From positions 49,532,458 to 49,596,457 of the forward strand of contig CM040126.1 in the NCBI GenBank assembly GCA_022559845.1: a DNA stretch of 64,000 nucleotides, written 5' to 3'. Position numbers and translations under genes: made by a program. Source of the DNA: Amorphophallus konjac (taxonomy: Eukaryota; Streptophyta; Magnoliopsida; Alismatales; Araceae). This document shows positions 45,573 through 54,874 of this stretch, one piece after another (position 1 is the stretch's first letter; each line of letters opens with the position of its first letter). The notes beneath the pieces were generated by a model. That model was not told the DNA's origin, made no database searches, and saw only the letters and a list, made by a program, of their open reading frames with translations.

Positions 45573-46348
45573 GTGTGCCGGCCAAGGGCCGGAAAGGTGC
45601 ACCGCTGGGAGGCTTAAAAGGGTTGCAAGCAACTGGGGGGGGGAGATTTGGTGGCTGTTCAGGAAAAGAGGAAGAAAGACAGGGGATTTCAAGGCCGGGA
45701 GTGGCCTATTAGTAACTGAGCGGTTGGGAAGAAAGAAGGGTACCTCCCCTTCTCCTCAAGCCCGGGAACACGGTAGATGGCCATGGAAGGGAGTGAGGAG
45801 CTCACGGAGCCAAGGCTAACAGAAGGGGGAAACCTACATCGACGTGGAGGACCCTAAAGACGCCGGAGGAATGAAGAGACAGAGGGAGGAACGGATTGTC
45901 CGTCAAAAAGCCCGCAAAGCCTAGCATAAAACATCGAAGATCGAAGAGAAACCCGGAGAGGGTGGTTTTCATTCGTGAGAATCAAGAGGGCGAGGCCCTT
46001 CATACATATGGCAAAAGCAAACTCCCCAAATGGGGCCATGGACAAGAGTAAGAAAGACAAAGAACGCCAGGAGGAATGAGGATAAGAGAAGGAAGAAAAC
46101 TTCCGGGCCTAAGACATTGGCCATCGTCCCCCAACCCTTCTCCCCCATTACATTTAGCTCTCTCCCCCTCCCTTACTCTTGCTCTCTTCACGGCGGTCGT
46201 CGGAGGAGGCTCCCGCCGGTGCTTGCCTTCTCCCCTTCTCTCTTCTCTTCTTCTTCCTCTCTTCTTTTCTGTGTGTGTGTGTCTGCCCTCTCTTTTGTCC
46301 TCCTTCTGTCCCCTTTTTTCTCTCTTCTTAGTATCTGAAGAATGGCGT

Positions 46349-46356
46349 CTTTTATA
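46349..46356 (-). promoter_or_regulatory. Tat LTR TATA box
   Basis: TATAAAAG on the minus strand in the context GGGGGTATAAAAGACGCC; followed by a GA-rich leader. Confidence 0.7.
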
Positions 46357-46559
46357 CCCCCAGCGGCGGGGAGCCTCCGGACATGGCTGTCGAGGGCGGG
46401 AAGCCGCCCGTGATGATGGGGTTTGACTCCCCTCTGTCCTGGCTGTCAGTGGGGTAGCCTGCGTGGCCCAACGATCGGCTGCCACCTCATACGGCTCCAC
46501 TGCGCGCCAAGGATGCGTAGAGCATGGGCCTCACGTTGCCCGTTGAAAAAAACTTCACC

Positions 46560-47045
46560 GCTGTGCCGCTGGGGGCTTCGAAGGGGCGTGCCGCTGAGGA
46601 GCCAAAAAGGCCTGCCGCTGAAGCCTTTGTAGGCTGTACCGCTGAAACCCCTTTTAGGCGTGCCGTTGAAGGCCCCAAAGGCCGTACCGCTGAAGCCTCA
46701 AAGGGCTGTGCCGCTGAAGGCCCCAAAGGGGTGCGCCGGTGAACCCACCTGGGGGGGGGGGGCGTACCGTTGAAGGTCCCCCTTGGGGGTGTGCCGGTGA
46801 ACCCCCATAGGGGTGTGCCGGCGAAGGCCGCGACAGGGTGTGCCGCTGAAGGGAGCGTGCCGCTGAAGCCCCCACTGGGCGTGCCGCTGGAGGCCCTTTG
46901 GGGCGTGCCGCTGAAGGCTTTCCAGGGCGTGCCGCTGGAGGCCCTTTGGGGCGTGCCGCTGAAGCTTCTGATGGGCTGTGCCGCTGAACAGCCCAATGGG
47001 GCGTGCCGCTGGGGCTCCACCAGGGCGTGCCGTTGAAGGCTGGAT
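46560..47045 (-). repeat. GTGCCGCTG tandem array in U3
   Basis: About fifteen to twenty copies of GTGCCGCTGAAGG/GTGCCGCTGGAGG. From 46881 to 47027 the unit starts at 46881, 46905, 46929, 46953, 46978, 47003 and 47027, a period of 24-25 bp. It sits just upstream of the TATA box, where repeated enhancer-like elements are common in LTRs. Confidence 0.88.
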
Positions 47046-47215
47046 GGGCAGTTTTGGGCCCGTTGTGGGCACGAGTTGTGACCCGTTTGATTTCCTTCGG
47101 GGCCCACGGGCTGTGGGGCCTTTGGTGCCTGATTTCTCCGGGGTTTCTTCACTCGGCGCCGTTGTAGATGCTGGGCCGAGCATGACATTTGGATGCGCGA
47201 TTTTCGGTGTCCACA

Positions 47216-48446
47216 CCAGGACACACACACGGCCCAAGAGGAACACCCGACAATAGGACAGAATGCGCTAGGACTCCCTAGCGCGACAGGGAAGATCGCG
47301 CTAGGGCCTCCTAGCGCGACAGGGAACATCGCGCTAGGATCCCCTAGCGCGACAAGATAGGTCGCGCTAGGGCCTCCTAGCGCGACACAACAGATCACGC
47401 TAGGGACCCCTAGCGCGACAAGGCAGGTCACGCTAGGACCCCATAGCGCGACAGGAACCGCCTCCTGTTCATCTTCTCCGATGAACGCGCCCCATCGGGG
47501 CAGCGCGACGAACAAGAACGCGCTACCGGAGTATAGCGCGTTCTCAGTCCGCGGCGGAAAACGGTAGAAACTCCAAAAAAAACCAACCACGCCCCCATGC
47601 CTCCACAGGAGAGGGGGAAAACAAAGGGGAAGACCCCTGGGGACCCCTAGCATGATCCTAGGCCATCAAAACATGAAATCATGCATCAAATCCATAGATC
47701 GGGCGAGCTCTCCCCAAATCATGGAAAACCCCCCAAAAGCTCAAACACGCCCCTCTCGGCCTCCCCGCGGCCTACAAATCACGGGAATGAACGGCAAGAG
47801 GCTAAGGAACGTCACCCTACCTCAATGGAGCGAATGCTCCGCCGAATCGTCCGCGAACGTAAGAAATCGCTTTGGAGAACCCTCGTTCCTCAAGCTTCCC
47901 ACGAGCACCGCACGTCTCCACGATCGCCTCACCGCCGCCCACGTCGCCGCGCCGTCGCCCCGCCGCTGTCAGCAGCCGGAGAGGAGCTAGCCGCGCTCGA
48001 ACGGGAGGAAGAGAGGGAGAGAGGAGGTCACAGTTGGGGAAGGAAGGAGGAAGAAGAAGAAGAAGAAAGAGAAGGTGGAAAAGAAAAAGAAAAGAAATAG
48101 GGTTAAATAGAAAATCCGATTTTTTGGAAAAATACCGAAAAATAGAAAAATATATTTCCAGATTCCTCGGAACGCACCGATCGCAACGGTACCACTCGTG
48201 CCCGGGTGAACCGCCCGGTTCGCCCGCAGCGAGCTTCCTAAGAAAAAGCCGAAACACACACCGGAAATCGAAAAACACACGCGGAAAAGCCGCGGAACGC
48301 CTCCGGGCCTCCGAAATGACTCCGGATCGCGCCGATCCGAACACGAAAGATGTCCGAAATGAAATTTCAGACACAACAGAGCTAGACGCTCCGAAAACCA
48401 GATCCGGGACCCACGAAGAAGGATCCGAAAGGTCCGAGATATTACA
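47216..48446 (-). repeat. 3' LTR of the Tekay-like element (partial)
   Basis: Starts TGTAATATCTCGGACC at 48446 on the minus strand and runs left until the Tat insertion at 47215. It shares the blocks GAAGACCCCTGGGGACCCCT and GCGAGCTCTCCCCAAATCATG with the LTR at 49992-52497. Confidence 0.88.
47265..47449. repeat. Six 20-bp palindromes at an exact 33-bp period
   Basis: Palindromes of the form GCGCTAGG-N4-CCTAGCGC start at 47265, 47298, 47331, 47364, 47397 and 47430, exactly 33 bp apart. The 13-bp spacers begin GACA and end TC but vary in the middle. The third and fourth copies pair over 8 bp; the fifth and sixth have ACGC for GCGC at their left end. Confidence 0.93.
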
Positions 48447-48481
48447 GCCCTCCCCCCTTAAGGAATTTCGTCCTCGAAATT
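48447..48481 (-). promoter_or_regulatory. Polypurine tract with inverted repeat
   Basis: On the minus strand AATTTCGAGGACGAAATT (48464-48481) is followed by CCTTAAGGGGGGAGGGC and the LTR start. Confidence 0.85.
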
Positions 48482-48513
48482 GAGAACAACCCAAGGGGAA
48501 AGAAGAGGAAGAC

Positions 48514-49510
48514 TCACTCAAACAGGTATGGGAACTGCTGACGCATCTCGTCCTCACGTTCCCAAGAAGCCTCACCACCAGAGTGTCGTTGCCACACGAC
48601 CTTTACCAAGGGGATGACCTTGTTCCGCAGGTGCTGCTCTCGCCTATCCTCCACCCGGATCGGAAACTCTGGGAGAGAGTGATCGGGAGTCACCTCAGGC
48701 CAAACAGAATCCTCGAGCACGTGAGAGTCATCGGGCATATACTTCCGCAACATCGAGACGTGGAACACGTCATGCACCGATGCCAACTCAGAGGGTAACT
48801 GCAACCGGTAAGCAACCTCATCGATGCGTTCCACAATCGCGAAAGGACCAATATAGCGGGGACTCAGCTTCCCCCGCCGTCCAAAACGCATCACCCCCTT
48901 CATCGGAGAAACTCTCAAGAACACGTGATCGCCCACGGTGAACTCGAGGGGCTGCCTCCTACGGTCAGCATAGCTCTTCTGCCGACTCTGGGCCGCCACC
49001 ATGTTCTGACGAACCAGGTGCACAACATCCACACATTGCTGCACCAATTCCGGTCCCGTCAAAACACGCTCACCCACCTCAAACCAATCAAGTGGAGTCC
49101 GACAAGGACGCCCATACAATACCTCATAAGGAGCCATGCCGATGCTCGAATGATAGCTGTTGTTATAGGCAAACTCCACCAACGGTAGGTGATGAATCCA
49201 ACTCCCCTGCCACTCCAGGCAGCAGGATCTCAGCATGTCTTCCAAAGTCTGAATGGTCCTCTCAGACTGACCATCTGACTGAGGATGATACGCCGAGCTA
49301 AATGCCAACTCTGTGCCAAGAGCTCGCTGGAAACTCCTCCAGAATCCAGAAGTGAAGCGTGGATACCGATCCGACACGATCGAAATGGGAACCCCATGCA
49401 ACGGCACGATCCGCTCCATATAAAGACGAGCCAACTTAGACACGCTCCAGCTGACCTTGACCGGTAACAACCGAGTCACCTTCGTCAGCCGATCCACTAG
49501 CAACCAAATA
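48514..49510 (-). pseudogene. Tekay-like integrase C-terminal part with chromodomain
   Basis: About 330 codons, open to a normal stop. Present: LVDRLTKVTRLLPVK; the second catalytic Asp in SDRYPRFTSGFW; the Glu in HPQSDGQSERTIQTLEDML; the GPY/F-type block KLSPRYIGPFAIVERI; VHDVFHVSMLRKY; and a C-terminal chromodomain-like segment (LRNKVIPLVKVVW, ASWERE). The zinc-binding domain and first catalytic Asp are missing because the frame runs into LTR sequence at 49511. Apart from that truncation it is intact. The chromodomain is thought to direct integration to heterochromatin. Confidence 0.9.
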
Positions 49511-49991
49511 CTGTCAGCAATCGGAGAGGAGCTAGCCGCGCTCGAACGGGAGGAAGAGAGGGAGAGAGGGAGGTCACGGTTGGGGAAGGAAGGAGGAAGA
49601 AGAAGAAGAAGAAAGAGAAGGTGGAAAAGAAAAAGAAAAGAAATAGGGTTAACTAGAAAATCCGATTTTTCAGAAAAATATCAAAAAATAGAAAAATACA
49701 TTTCTGGAATCCTCGGAACGCACCGATCGCAACGGTACCACTCGTGCCCGGATGAACCGCCCGGTTCGCCCGCAGCGAGCTTCCGAAGAAAAAGCCGAAA
49801 CACACACCGAAATTGGAAAACACACGCGGAAAAGCCGCGGAACGCCTCCGGGCCTCCGAAATGACTCCGGATCGCGCCGATCCAAACACGAAAGATGTCC
49901 GAAACGAAATTTCGGACACAACATGGCCAGACGCTCCGAAAACCAGATCCGGGACCCACGAAGAAGGATCCGAAAGGTCCGGGATATTACA
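49511..49991 (-). repeat. 5' LTR remnant fused to integrase
   Basis: 481 bp colinear with 47966-48446 of the 3' LTR, exactly the same length. It begins at CTGTCAGCA (49511-49519), also present at 47966-47974, directly at the integrase junction. Confidence 0.9.
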
Positions 49992-51059
49992 GCCACCCAC
50001 GAGCCCAAAGACTCGGAAGGGTTAAAAAGGATGGTGTGGAGACTACACAAGTATCACAAATAATTACAGAAATTAAACAGTTATAACATTAAGCAGGAAA
50101 TAAATTAACATTTTACATGGTCTACAATAGAAATTAACAACAATAACAATAGTCCACGACTAGTACAGTGACAAGAAAGAAAAGTACAGCTACACGGGAC
50201 ATACCCCGGCTCTGACCTCTGGCACTACCTCTGGGTACCCGCACCACGCTGCACCCCAGACGCGCTCCCCCGGGGCGGCGCCTCACCTGAAACACGGTGA
50301 AAACACGCAGGGAATGAGTCTCGGAACAAGACTCAGTAGGGATCACTCGAACCCTACCTCGTAAAATGAGAAACCACTACACTAGCGGTAGGAGAGTACC
50401 TCAGAAACGGAAGCCCCGTACTCTACAGAACAAAGGTCTCATGGCACGCAAACCGACACACGTGCCACGGTAAGAAGACCGAAACTCAACGGTCAACCCG
50501 ACAAAACCCGAAGGTCAGAAACACACGACTGACAGACTGCCACTCCGTACTCGACAGGAGTACCACCCACTAGAAGCACAGCCGGTAACGTCCCCTGACG
50601 TCTTACGCCGCGCCGCAGGTGAACCGCCTGGCGTGGTAGCTCCTACCAGAGGCGCGAACACCGGACAAGTAACCACAAACAAGTGACTAGCTGAGGTCAC
50701 GCCCGTCGACGTGCGTCCACTGTCCCCAACCACGTGTGCACACACAGACCACGCGTCCTAGGTCTGGCCCTCTGACTGGTTTTCCCCTGGCACTGGACTC
50801 TGATGTGACGAGGGGCCTGACGGTAACCGGTCTAAAACCGTCCTCAGGGTAAGCCCGTACACCACTCCCTGGTGCGATCAGCACACGCGTACTGATAGGC
50901 TACGACTAGTGGAGGGTCACAAAGGAGTAGACTCTCGAGTCAACGGAAAACAACGTCCGAATCCGACAACGTGTGGGAATCACCCCACGCACCAGCCCCG
51001 TCGCACGGTGGCCACAGTCGGAGTAAAAATGGGGTTGCCACCCTCATGGGGCAACCAGG

Positions 51060-51610
51060 CATGTGACGGTCCACCATAGGGCCGTCACAAGCAAGTAACG
51101 GTCTAGGCGAGACAGTTACATGCGCCTAACGGTTCCAAACAGACCATCACACGGTCAGAGGAGAAAGGGATGTAACGGCCTGGTCCAGGCGCGTTACAAG
51201 AATGTAACGCGCTTGGCCCCATGCGTTACACACCCCCCACGCTCCCAAAGCCAAAAGGGATGTAACGGCCCAGCCCGGCACGTCACACGCATGTAACGCG
51301 CCTGGCCCAGTGCGTTACATGGCCCTCACACTTGGGGTGAAAACAGGAAGTAACGTGCCTGCCCCAGCGCGTTGCACGCATGTAACACGCCTAGCCTGGT
51401 GCGTTACATGGCCTGACCCCCAACGGTCACAAACCAACGGTCGAAAGCCCCTGACGGCCCTACCCAAGCGCGTCATAGGTAAATGGCGGTCTATCGTGGG
51501 GCCGTTACAGCCCCCGACCCCCAAAAACACTACTTAGGAATGTAACGCACCCCTCTAGGGGCGTCACAAGCATGTGACGGTCACTGGAGTGACCGTTACA
51601 CACTCCCGAG
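51060..51610. repeat. GTAACGCG...GCGTTAC palindrome array, 89-bp period
   Basis: Palindromes of about 26 bp start at 51204, 51293 and 51382, exactly 89 bp apart. Each is preceded about 31 bp earlier by a sister palindrome (51172, 51262, 51350; GTAACGGCC or GTAACGTGCC type). Looser copies (ACGGTC...GCCGTC) continue on both sides. Confidence 0.88.
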
Positions 51611-52150
51611 CACGCTACGGCGGGAAAACCCCAAAAACTTCGACCACGCCCCCGTGCCTCCACCGGAGAGGGGGAAAACAAAGGGGAAGACCCCTGGGGA
51701 CCCCTAGCATGCATCTAAGCCATCCAAACGTGAAATCGCGGGCTAAAACCATAGATCGGGCGAGCTCTCCCCAAATCATGGAAAACCCCAAACCCGCTCA
51801 ATCAAGCCCCTCTCGGCCTCCCCGTGGCCTACAAACCACGGAAATGAACGGCAAGAGGCTAAGGAATGTCACCCTACCTCAATGGAGCGAATGCTCCGCC
51901 GGATCGTTCGTGAATCGCGAAGAACGCCTTAGAAAACCCTCGTCCTTCAAGCTTCCCGCGAGCACCGCACGCCCCCACAATCGCCTCGCCGCCGCCCACG
52001 TCACCGCACCTGTCGCCCCACCGCCGTCTGCAGCCGAAGAGGGGTCCGCCGCGGTCAACCGGGAGGAAGAGAGGGAGGGAGAGGGTTACGGTGGAGGAGG
52101 AAGGAGGAAGAAGAAGAAGAAGAGGGTGGGGGAGGAGAGAGAAATAGGGG

Positions 52151-52160
52151 GCATTTATAG
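52151..52160 (-). promoter_or_regulatory. LTR TATA box
   Basis: CTATAAATGC on the minus strand, at the same place relative to the LTR start as in the copy at 63178. Confidence 0.65.
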
Positions 52161-52504
52161 GAAATCCAGAAAATCTGGAAAATTCCAAAAAATAGAAAAT
52201 TACACCCCCGCGATCCTCGGAACGCACCGATCGCAACGGTACCACTCGTGCCCAGGTGAACGGCCCGGTTCGCCCGCAACGAGCTTCCGAAGTAAAAGCC
52301 GAAACACACACCGAAAATCAGAAAACACACACGGAAAAGCCGCGGAACGCCTCCGGGCCTCCGAAACAACTCCGGATCGCGCCGATCCGAACACGAAAGA
52401 TGTCCGAAACAAAATTTCGGACACAACGAAGCCGGACACTCCGAAAACCAGATCCGGGACCCACGAAGAAAGGATCCAAAAGGTCCGGGATATTACACTG
52501 GCAG

Positions 52505-52825
52505 AAAGTGTCGACTCATGGAGTCGACACTTTCGCCAGGGTTCTGTTGTTTTGCAAAAGGTAGAACTCACGGGAAAAAGTGTAGACTTCATAGGTCGAC
52601 ACTTTCAGGTAAGTTTGCTCATTTCTGTGAAAACAGAATGTTCGTGAAAAAGTGTCGACCTCAAGAGTCGACACTTTTCACCACGAATGTTATATCTCTT
52701 CACATGCCAGAACTATTGGTAAAAGTGTCGACCCCATAGGTCGACACTCGTATCTCGATTTTATTTTTATATATGTTCTGGCAGAACTCGTTGAGACGAG
52801 TGTCGACCCTAGAGGTCGACACTTT
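52505..52825. repeat. Five 29-bp AAAGTGTCGAC palindromes, 72-75-bp period
   Basis: Near-perfect palindromes AAAGTGTCGACY-N5-RGTCGACACTTT start at about 52505, 52577, 52649, 52722 and 52797. The arms are conserved, and the middle five bases vary (for example CATGG, CAAGA, CCATA). Arrays of palindromic motifs have been reported in Sirevirus LTRs. Confidence 0.92.
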
Positions 52826-52996
52826 GTCTGCTACGTCCGGATCGGGTTTCCGGATTTGGTTTCGAACCATGGGTTTATAGGTCCGATTGGCTTGCCCTTT
52901 TACCCCATTACCCCTAGGGTTTCTACCCTTGGTTGGGTGTGGTTTTGAGAGGGCTTAAGCATGGGTTTTATGGTCCTTTCTTGTAGTTTTCTCATG

Positions 52997-53004
52997 GGTA
53001 TATA
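52997..53004 (+). promoter_or_regulatory. Possible Sirevirus LTR TATA box
   Basis: GTATATAG, 170 bp downstream of the palindrome array. The context is less typical than in the other LTRs. Confidence 0.4.
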
Positions 53005-53798
53005 GCAGCTGCTAATTTCCATCGGATGAACAATCCCTTTGAGCTAATAGTTCCCTATCTGCTACAGGTGAAGAAGAACAAGGACGAGAAGGTGCTGCTC
53101 TGCTGGAGAAGAGATCTACGCCGCCAAGGAACGCGTCTCACGACCCCAAGCACGAAGCGGAGGCGAGCCGCCGCTGCTCTCTCCATCGTTGCTTGCTTGG
53201 GCACATTTCAAAAAAGGGGTTGATTTCTTCTCTTATGCTCTCTTATCGTTCTAAAGCATTCTTCTATTTTGTCTCCGGGTTGTGTAAAGATTTAGGGGAT
53301 ATCTAAATCATTCATTTCCATATTCTTGTTTTGGATTGAGAGGTCTTTACATGGGGTTATATGTCTTTTGTTGCTAGTTTTCCTTAGCCATATAGTGCTG
53401 GGATTTCAACCTTCCAAGAAAGTACCGCAACAAGGGAAAAATAGTGAGACCGGCCACAAAGGGAGAGGAGAGAGAGCTTTGAGAGATTCATCACTTTCTG
53501 ATGTTTGTAGGTGAGACTGGAGCTTGGACCTGACGGATATATCCTATACGAGCTATGGAAGTTCAGATAAGTCGGGATCTTCAAGAAGGAGGACCGGCTA
53601 CTCCATCCTACGACAGTTTCAACTCCCTCCGAGTTGAACCTCAAGGAATATCTTCAAACGGCCATTGAAAAATGAAGGGGATACAGTCTACATCCTTTAC
53701 CAATTTGTCTGTGATTGTTTTCCTGGTTTAAATCTTTGTGAGCATATATCGTATATCTTCTTGTTTGTTTCTGAACATTGAAAATTTATTGTGTGTGG

Positions 53799-54007
53799 GC
53801 GGAGCTGCGTCTCCGCGTGGTCTAAGTGTCCGGGGTGTGATCCCCGACGTCATGTGTGTGTGTGTGTGTGTGTGTGCTGCAGTGGCAGCGTGTTGAGGCA
53901 AGGCCTCGTGTGTGTATTGCTGCAGAAGCAGCGTGTGTGTGGTTGGGGTTCGTCCCCGTGTTGCTACGAAAGTAGCGTGTAGTGAAGCCTCACTCGATTG
54001 GGTGAGG
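53799..54007 (+). repeat. Run of small stem-loops with GTG-rich spacers
   Basis: Consecutive perfect stems: 53799-53816 (GCGGAG/CTCCGC), 53831-53846 (CGGGG/CCCCG), 53876-53889 (GCTGC-AGTG-GCAGC), 53895-53907 (GAGGC/GCCTC), 53919-53932 (GCTGC-AGAA-GCAGC), 53945-53957 (GGGG/CCCC around TTCGT), 53963-53976 (GCTAC-GAAA-GTAGC), 53982-53993 (GTGA/TCAC), and an alternative 53988-54007 (CCTCAC/GTGAGG). Most are followed by GTG or GTGTGTG. A (TG)12 run lies at 53853-53876. Located in the 3' part of the Sirevirus LTR, so probably in its transcript. Confidence 0.85.
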
Positions 54008-54819
54008 GGTGGACGTAGGGAGCCCGTCGTGGTCCCGAACCACCTAAAAATCTTTGTGTCTCGTGCGATTGCCTGTGTGATTGACCATCTCTTCTATCTC
54101 CTTTCACAGGTCCATTGAATAGATTTTTATTCACGACACCTCCACACATAGCTACCTCCGTTATCCGTGTTAGGTTTGTGTTCAATCGTTATTTGCATTG
54201 TCAAGCCGTGTGGGATCGGAAAGATCGAGAGAACCTTTTAGATCTCACGTTTATTTAGGATAATTAACGGTGTTAGTTTTTATTCCACTATGTTTAGTTA
54301 AGAAAGTTTTAAAAATTCTGCCATCTAGGCAAGGGGACAATTCAACCCCCCTTCTTGTCTGCCATCTCTCTGGGCCAACACGTGGAAACTCAGGGTTGAT
54401 GTGACAGGATCTGAACAGAAGATAGAACTGGAAGGTGGAAATACACGAAAATGGAAAAATAGCAAACAAAAGGTAAATGACTGGATTTTTTTGTGGAGTC
54501 TCGGGTGGACGTGGATGACTCACCCTCCAAGTTTGGTTGCAATCTGAGCTCCTGATGGAGAGCTAAAAATCACGGAGTAGGGTTTTGTCCTGATGTAGAC
54601 AGAACTCCGGCGATGAAGACAGCGGCGCGATGGCGGCGGCGGCAGAAACAGAATTCAGAGGGGCTGAGGAGAAGGTAGAAGGGCATCACACCCAAGATTT
54701 AGCAGAAATCCATCTGCAAGAGGGAGAGGGAGAGAGGAGGAGGGCACACCCTTCTTTGGCTCCAACCAAATTTTAAAAATTTTTCTCTTCATTAAACCTT
54801 ACAAAACACTATACATGGG

Positions 54820-54829
54820 TTTATATAGA
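54820..54829 (-). promoter_or_regulatory. LTR TATA box
   Basis: CTATATAA (context TTCTATATAAACCC) on the minus strand. The solo LTR is inserted about 50 bp upstream of it. Confidence 0.6.
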
Positions 54830-54874
54830 AGGGGAGGAAGGGGGAGGGGGTTGGAATTCGTGGGAGAGAGGGGA

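Larger units (their letters stand above)
35230..47215 (-). mobile_element. Tat-lineage LTR retrotransposon, 3' part lost in the gap
   Basis: Minus-strand element with 5' LTR (43729-47215), PBS, leader, gag, protease, RT, RNase H and a second archaeal-type RNase H, then the gap. Integrase and 3' LTR are not visible. The second RNase H after the usual one is diagnostic of the Tat lineage (Ogre/Retand group). It is inserted in a Tekay-like LTR; the right-hand target site would be CCAGG (47216-47220). Confidence 0.9.
43729..47215 (-). repeat. 5' LTR of the Tat element
   Basis: 3,487 bp. On the minus strand it starts TGTGGACACCGAAAATCGCG at 47215 and ends ACCTTCA at 43729. The start resembles the TGTTGACACC start of the Tat-like LTR at 60118. 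The TATA box at 46349-46356 places U3 at about 46360-47215 and a very long transcribed part at 43729-46320. Tandem arrays occupy both parts. The open frames over the arrays are by-products of the 24-bp period. Confidence 0.82.
47216..49991 (-). mobile_element. Tekay-like chromovirus, internally deleted, interrupted by the Tat element
   Basis: On the minus strand: 5' LTR remnant (49511-49991), integrase C-terminal part, polypurine tract, 3' LTR (47216-48446, cut by the Tat insertion). Everything from mid-5' LTR through gag, protease, RT and most of the integrase core is deleted. It abuts the LTR at 49992, into which it is probably inserted; the target site would be GCCAC. Confidence 0.82.
49992..52497 (-). 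repeat. Tekay-like LTR lacking its last ~95 bp
   Basis: Starts at 52497 on the minus strand (TGTAATATCCCGGACC). Its left part, GACTCGGAAGGGTTAAAAAGG, matches the 3'-terminal region of the solo LTR at 54875 (CTCCGAAGGGAAAAAGG), so it stops about 95 bp before the true LTR end, where the element 47216-49991 begins. No polypurine tract follows at 52498, so it is a solo or 5' LTR. About 2.0 kb of it aligns with the LTR at 1-2718. The long plus-strand ORF at 51574-52647 is antisense to LTR sequence and runs out of the LTR; it is not called. Confidence 0.85.
52498..54379 (+). repeat. Sirevirus (Ty1/Copia) LTR, left end cut
   Basis: Recognised from its 3' half: GGTGGACGTAGG, then CCGAACCACCTAAAAATC and TTGTGTCTC, and the terminal CAATTCAACCCCCCTTCTTG, a combination I associate with Sirevirus/SIRE LTRs. 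It ends near 54379 (GGGCCAACA). No TGGTATCAGAGC follows, so it is a solo or 3' LTR. The left end is cut by the LTR ending at 52497 (possible duplication CTGGC). It carries two remarkable arrays, at 52505 and 53799. An ATG-initiated gene is not visible. Confidence 0.72.

Noticed and set aside
45229..45692. Repetitive minus-strand ORFs of 118-133 codons
   Set aside because: Same cause: translation of the 24-bp tandem array in the transcribed part of the LTR.
47265..47449. CRISPR-like repeat-spacer array
   Set aside because: Plant nuclear LTR context, perfect palindromes with spacers sharing both ends, and no cas genes. Kept as a palindrome array.
46487..47653. 388-codon minus-strand ORF with repeated SGTP-rich peptide
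   Set aside because: It lies over the 24-bp array of the LTR, crosses the LTR border at 47215 into another element, and the period is a multiple of three, so all frames tend to stay open.
51574..52647. 357-codon plus-strand ORF
   Set aside because: Antisense to a Tekay-like LTR and runs across the border into the Sirevirus LTR; no motif, related ORFs in sister LTRs are broken differently.
53020..53220. Exon-like stretch after CTACAG, short Lys-rich frame
   Set aside because: Inside the Sirevirus LTR, 65 codons only, no conserved motif; more likely LTR leader with a chance splice-site match.
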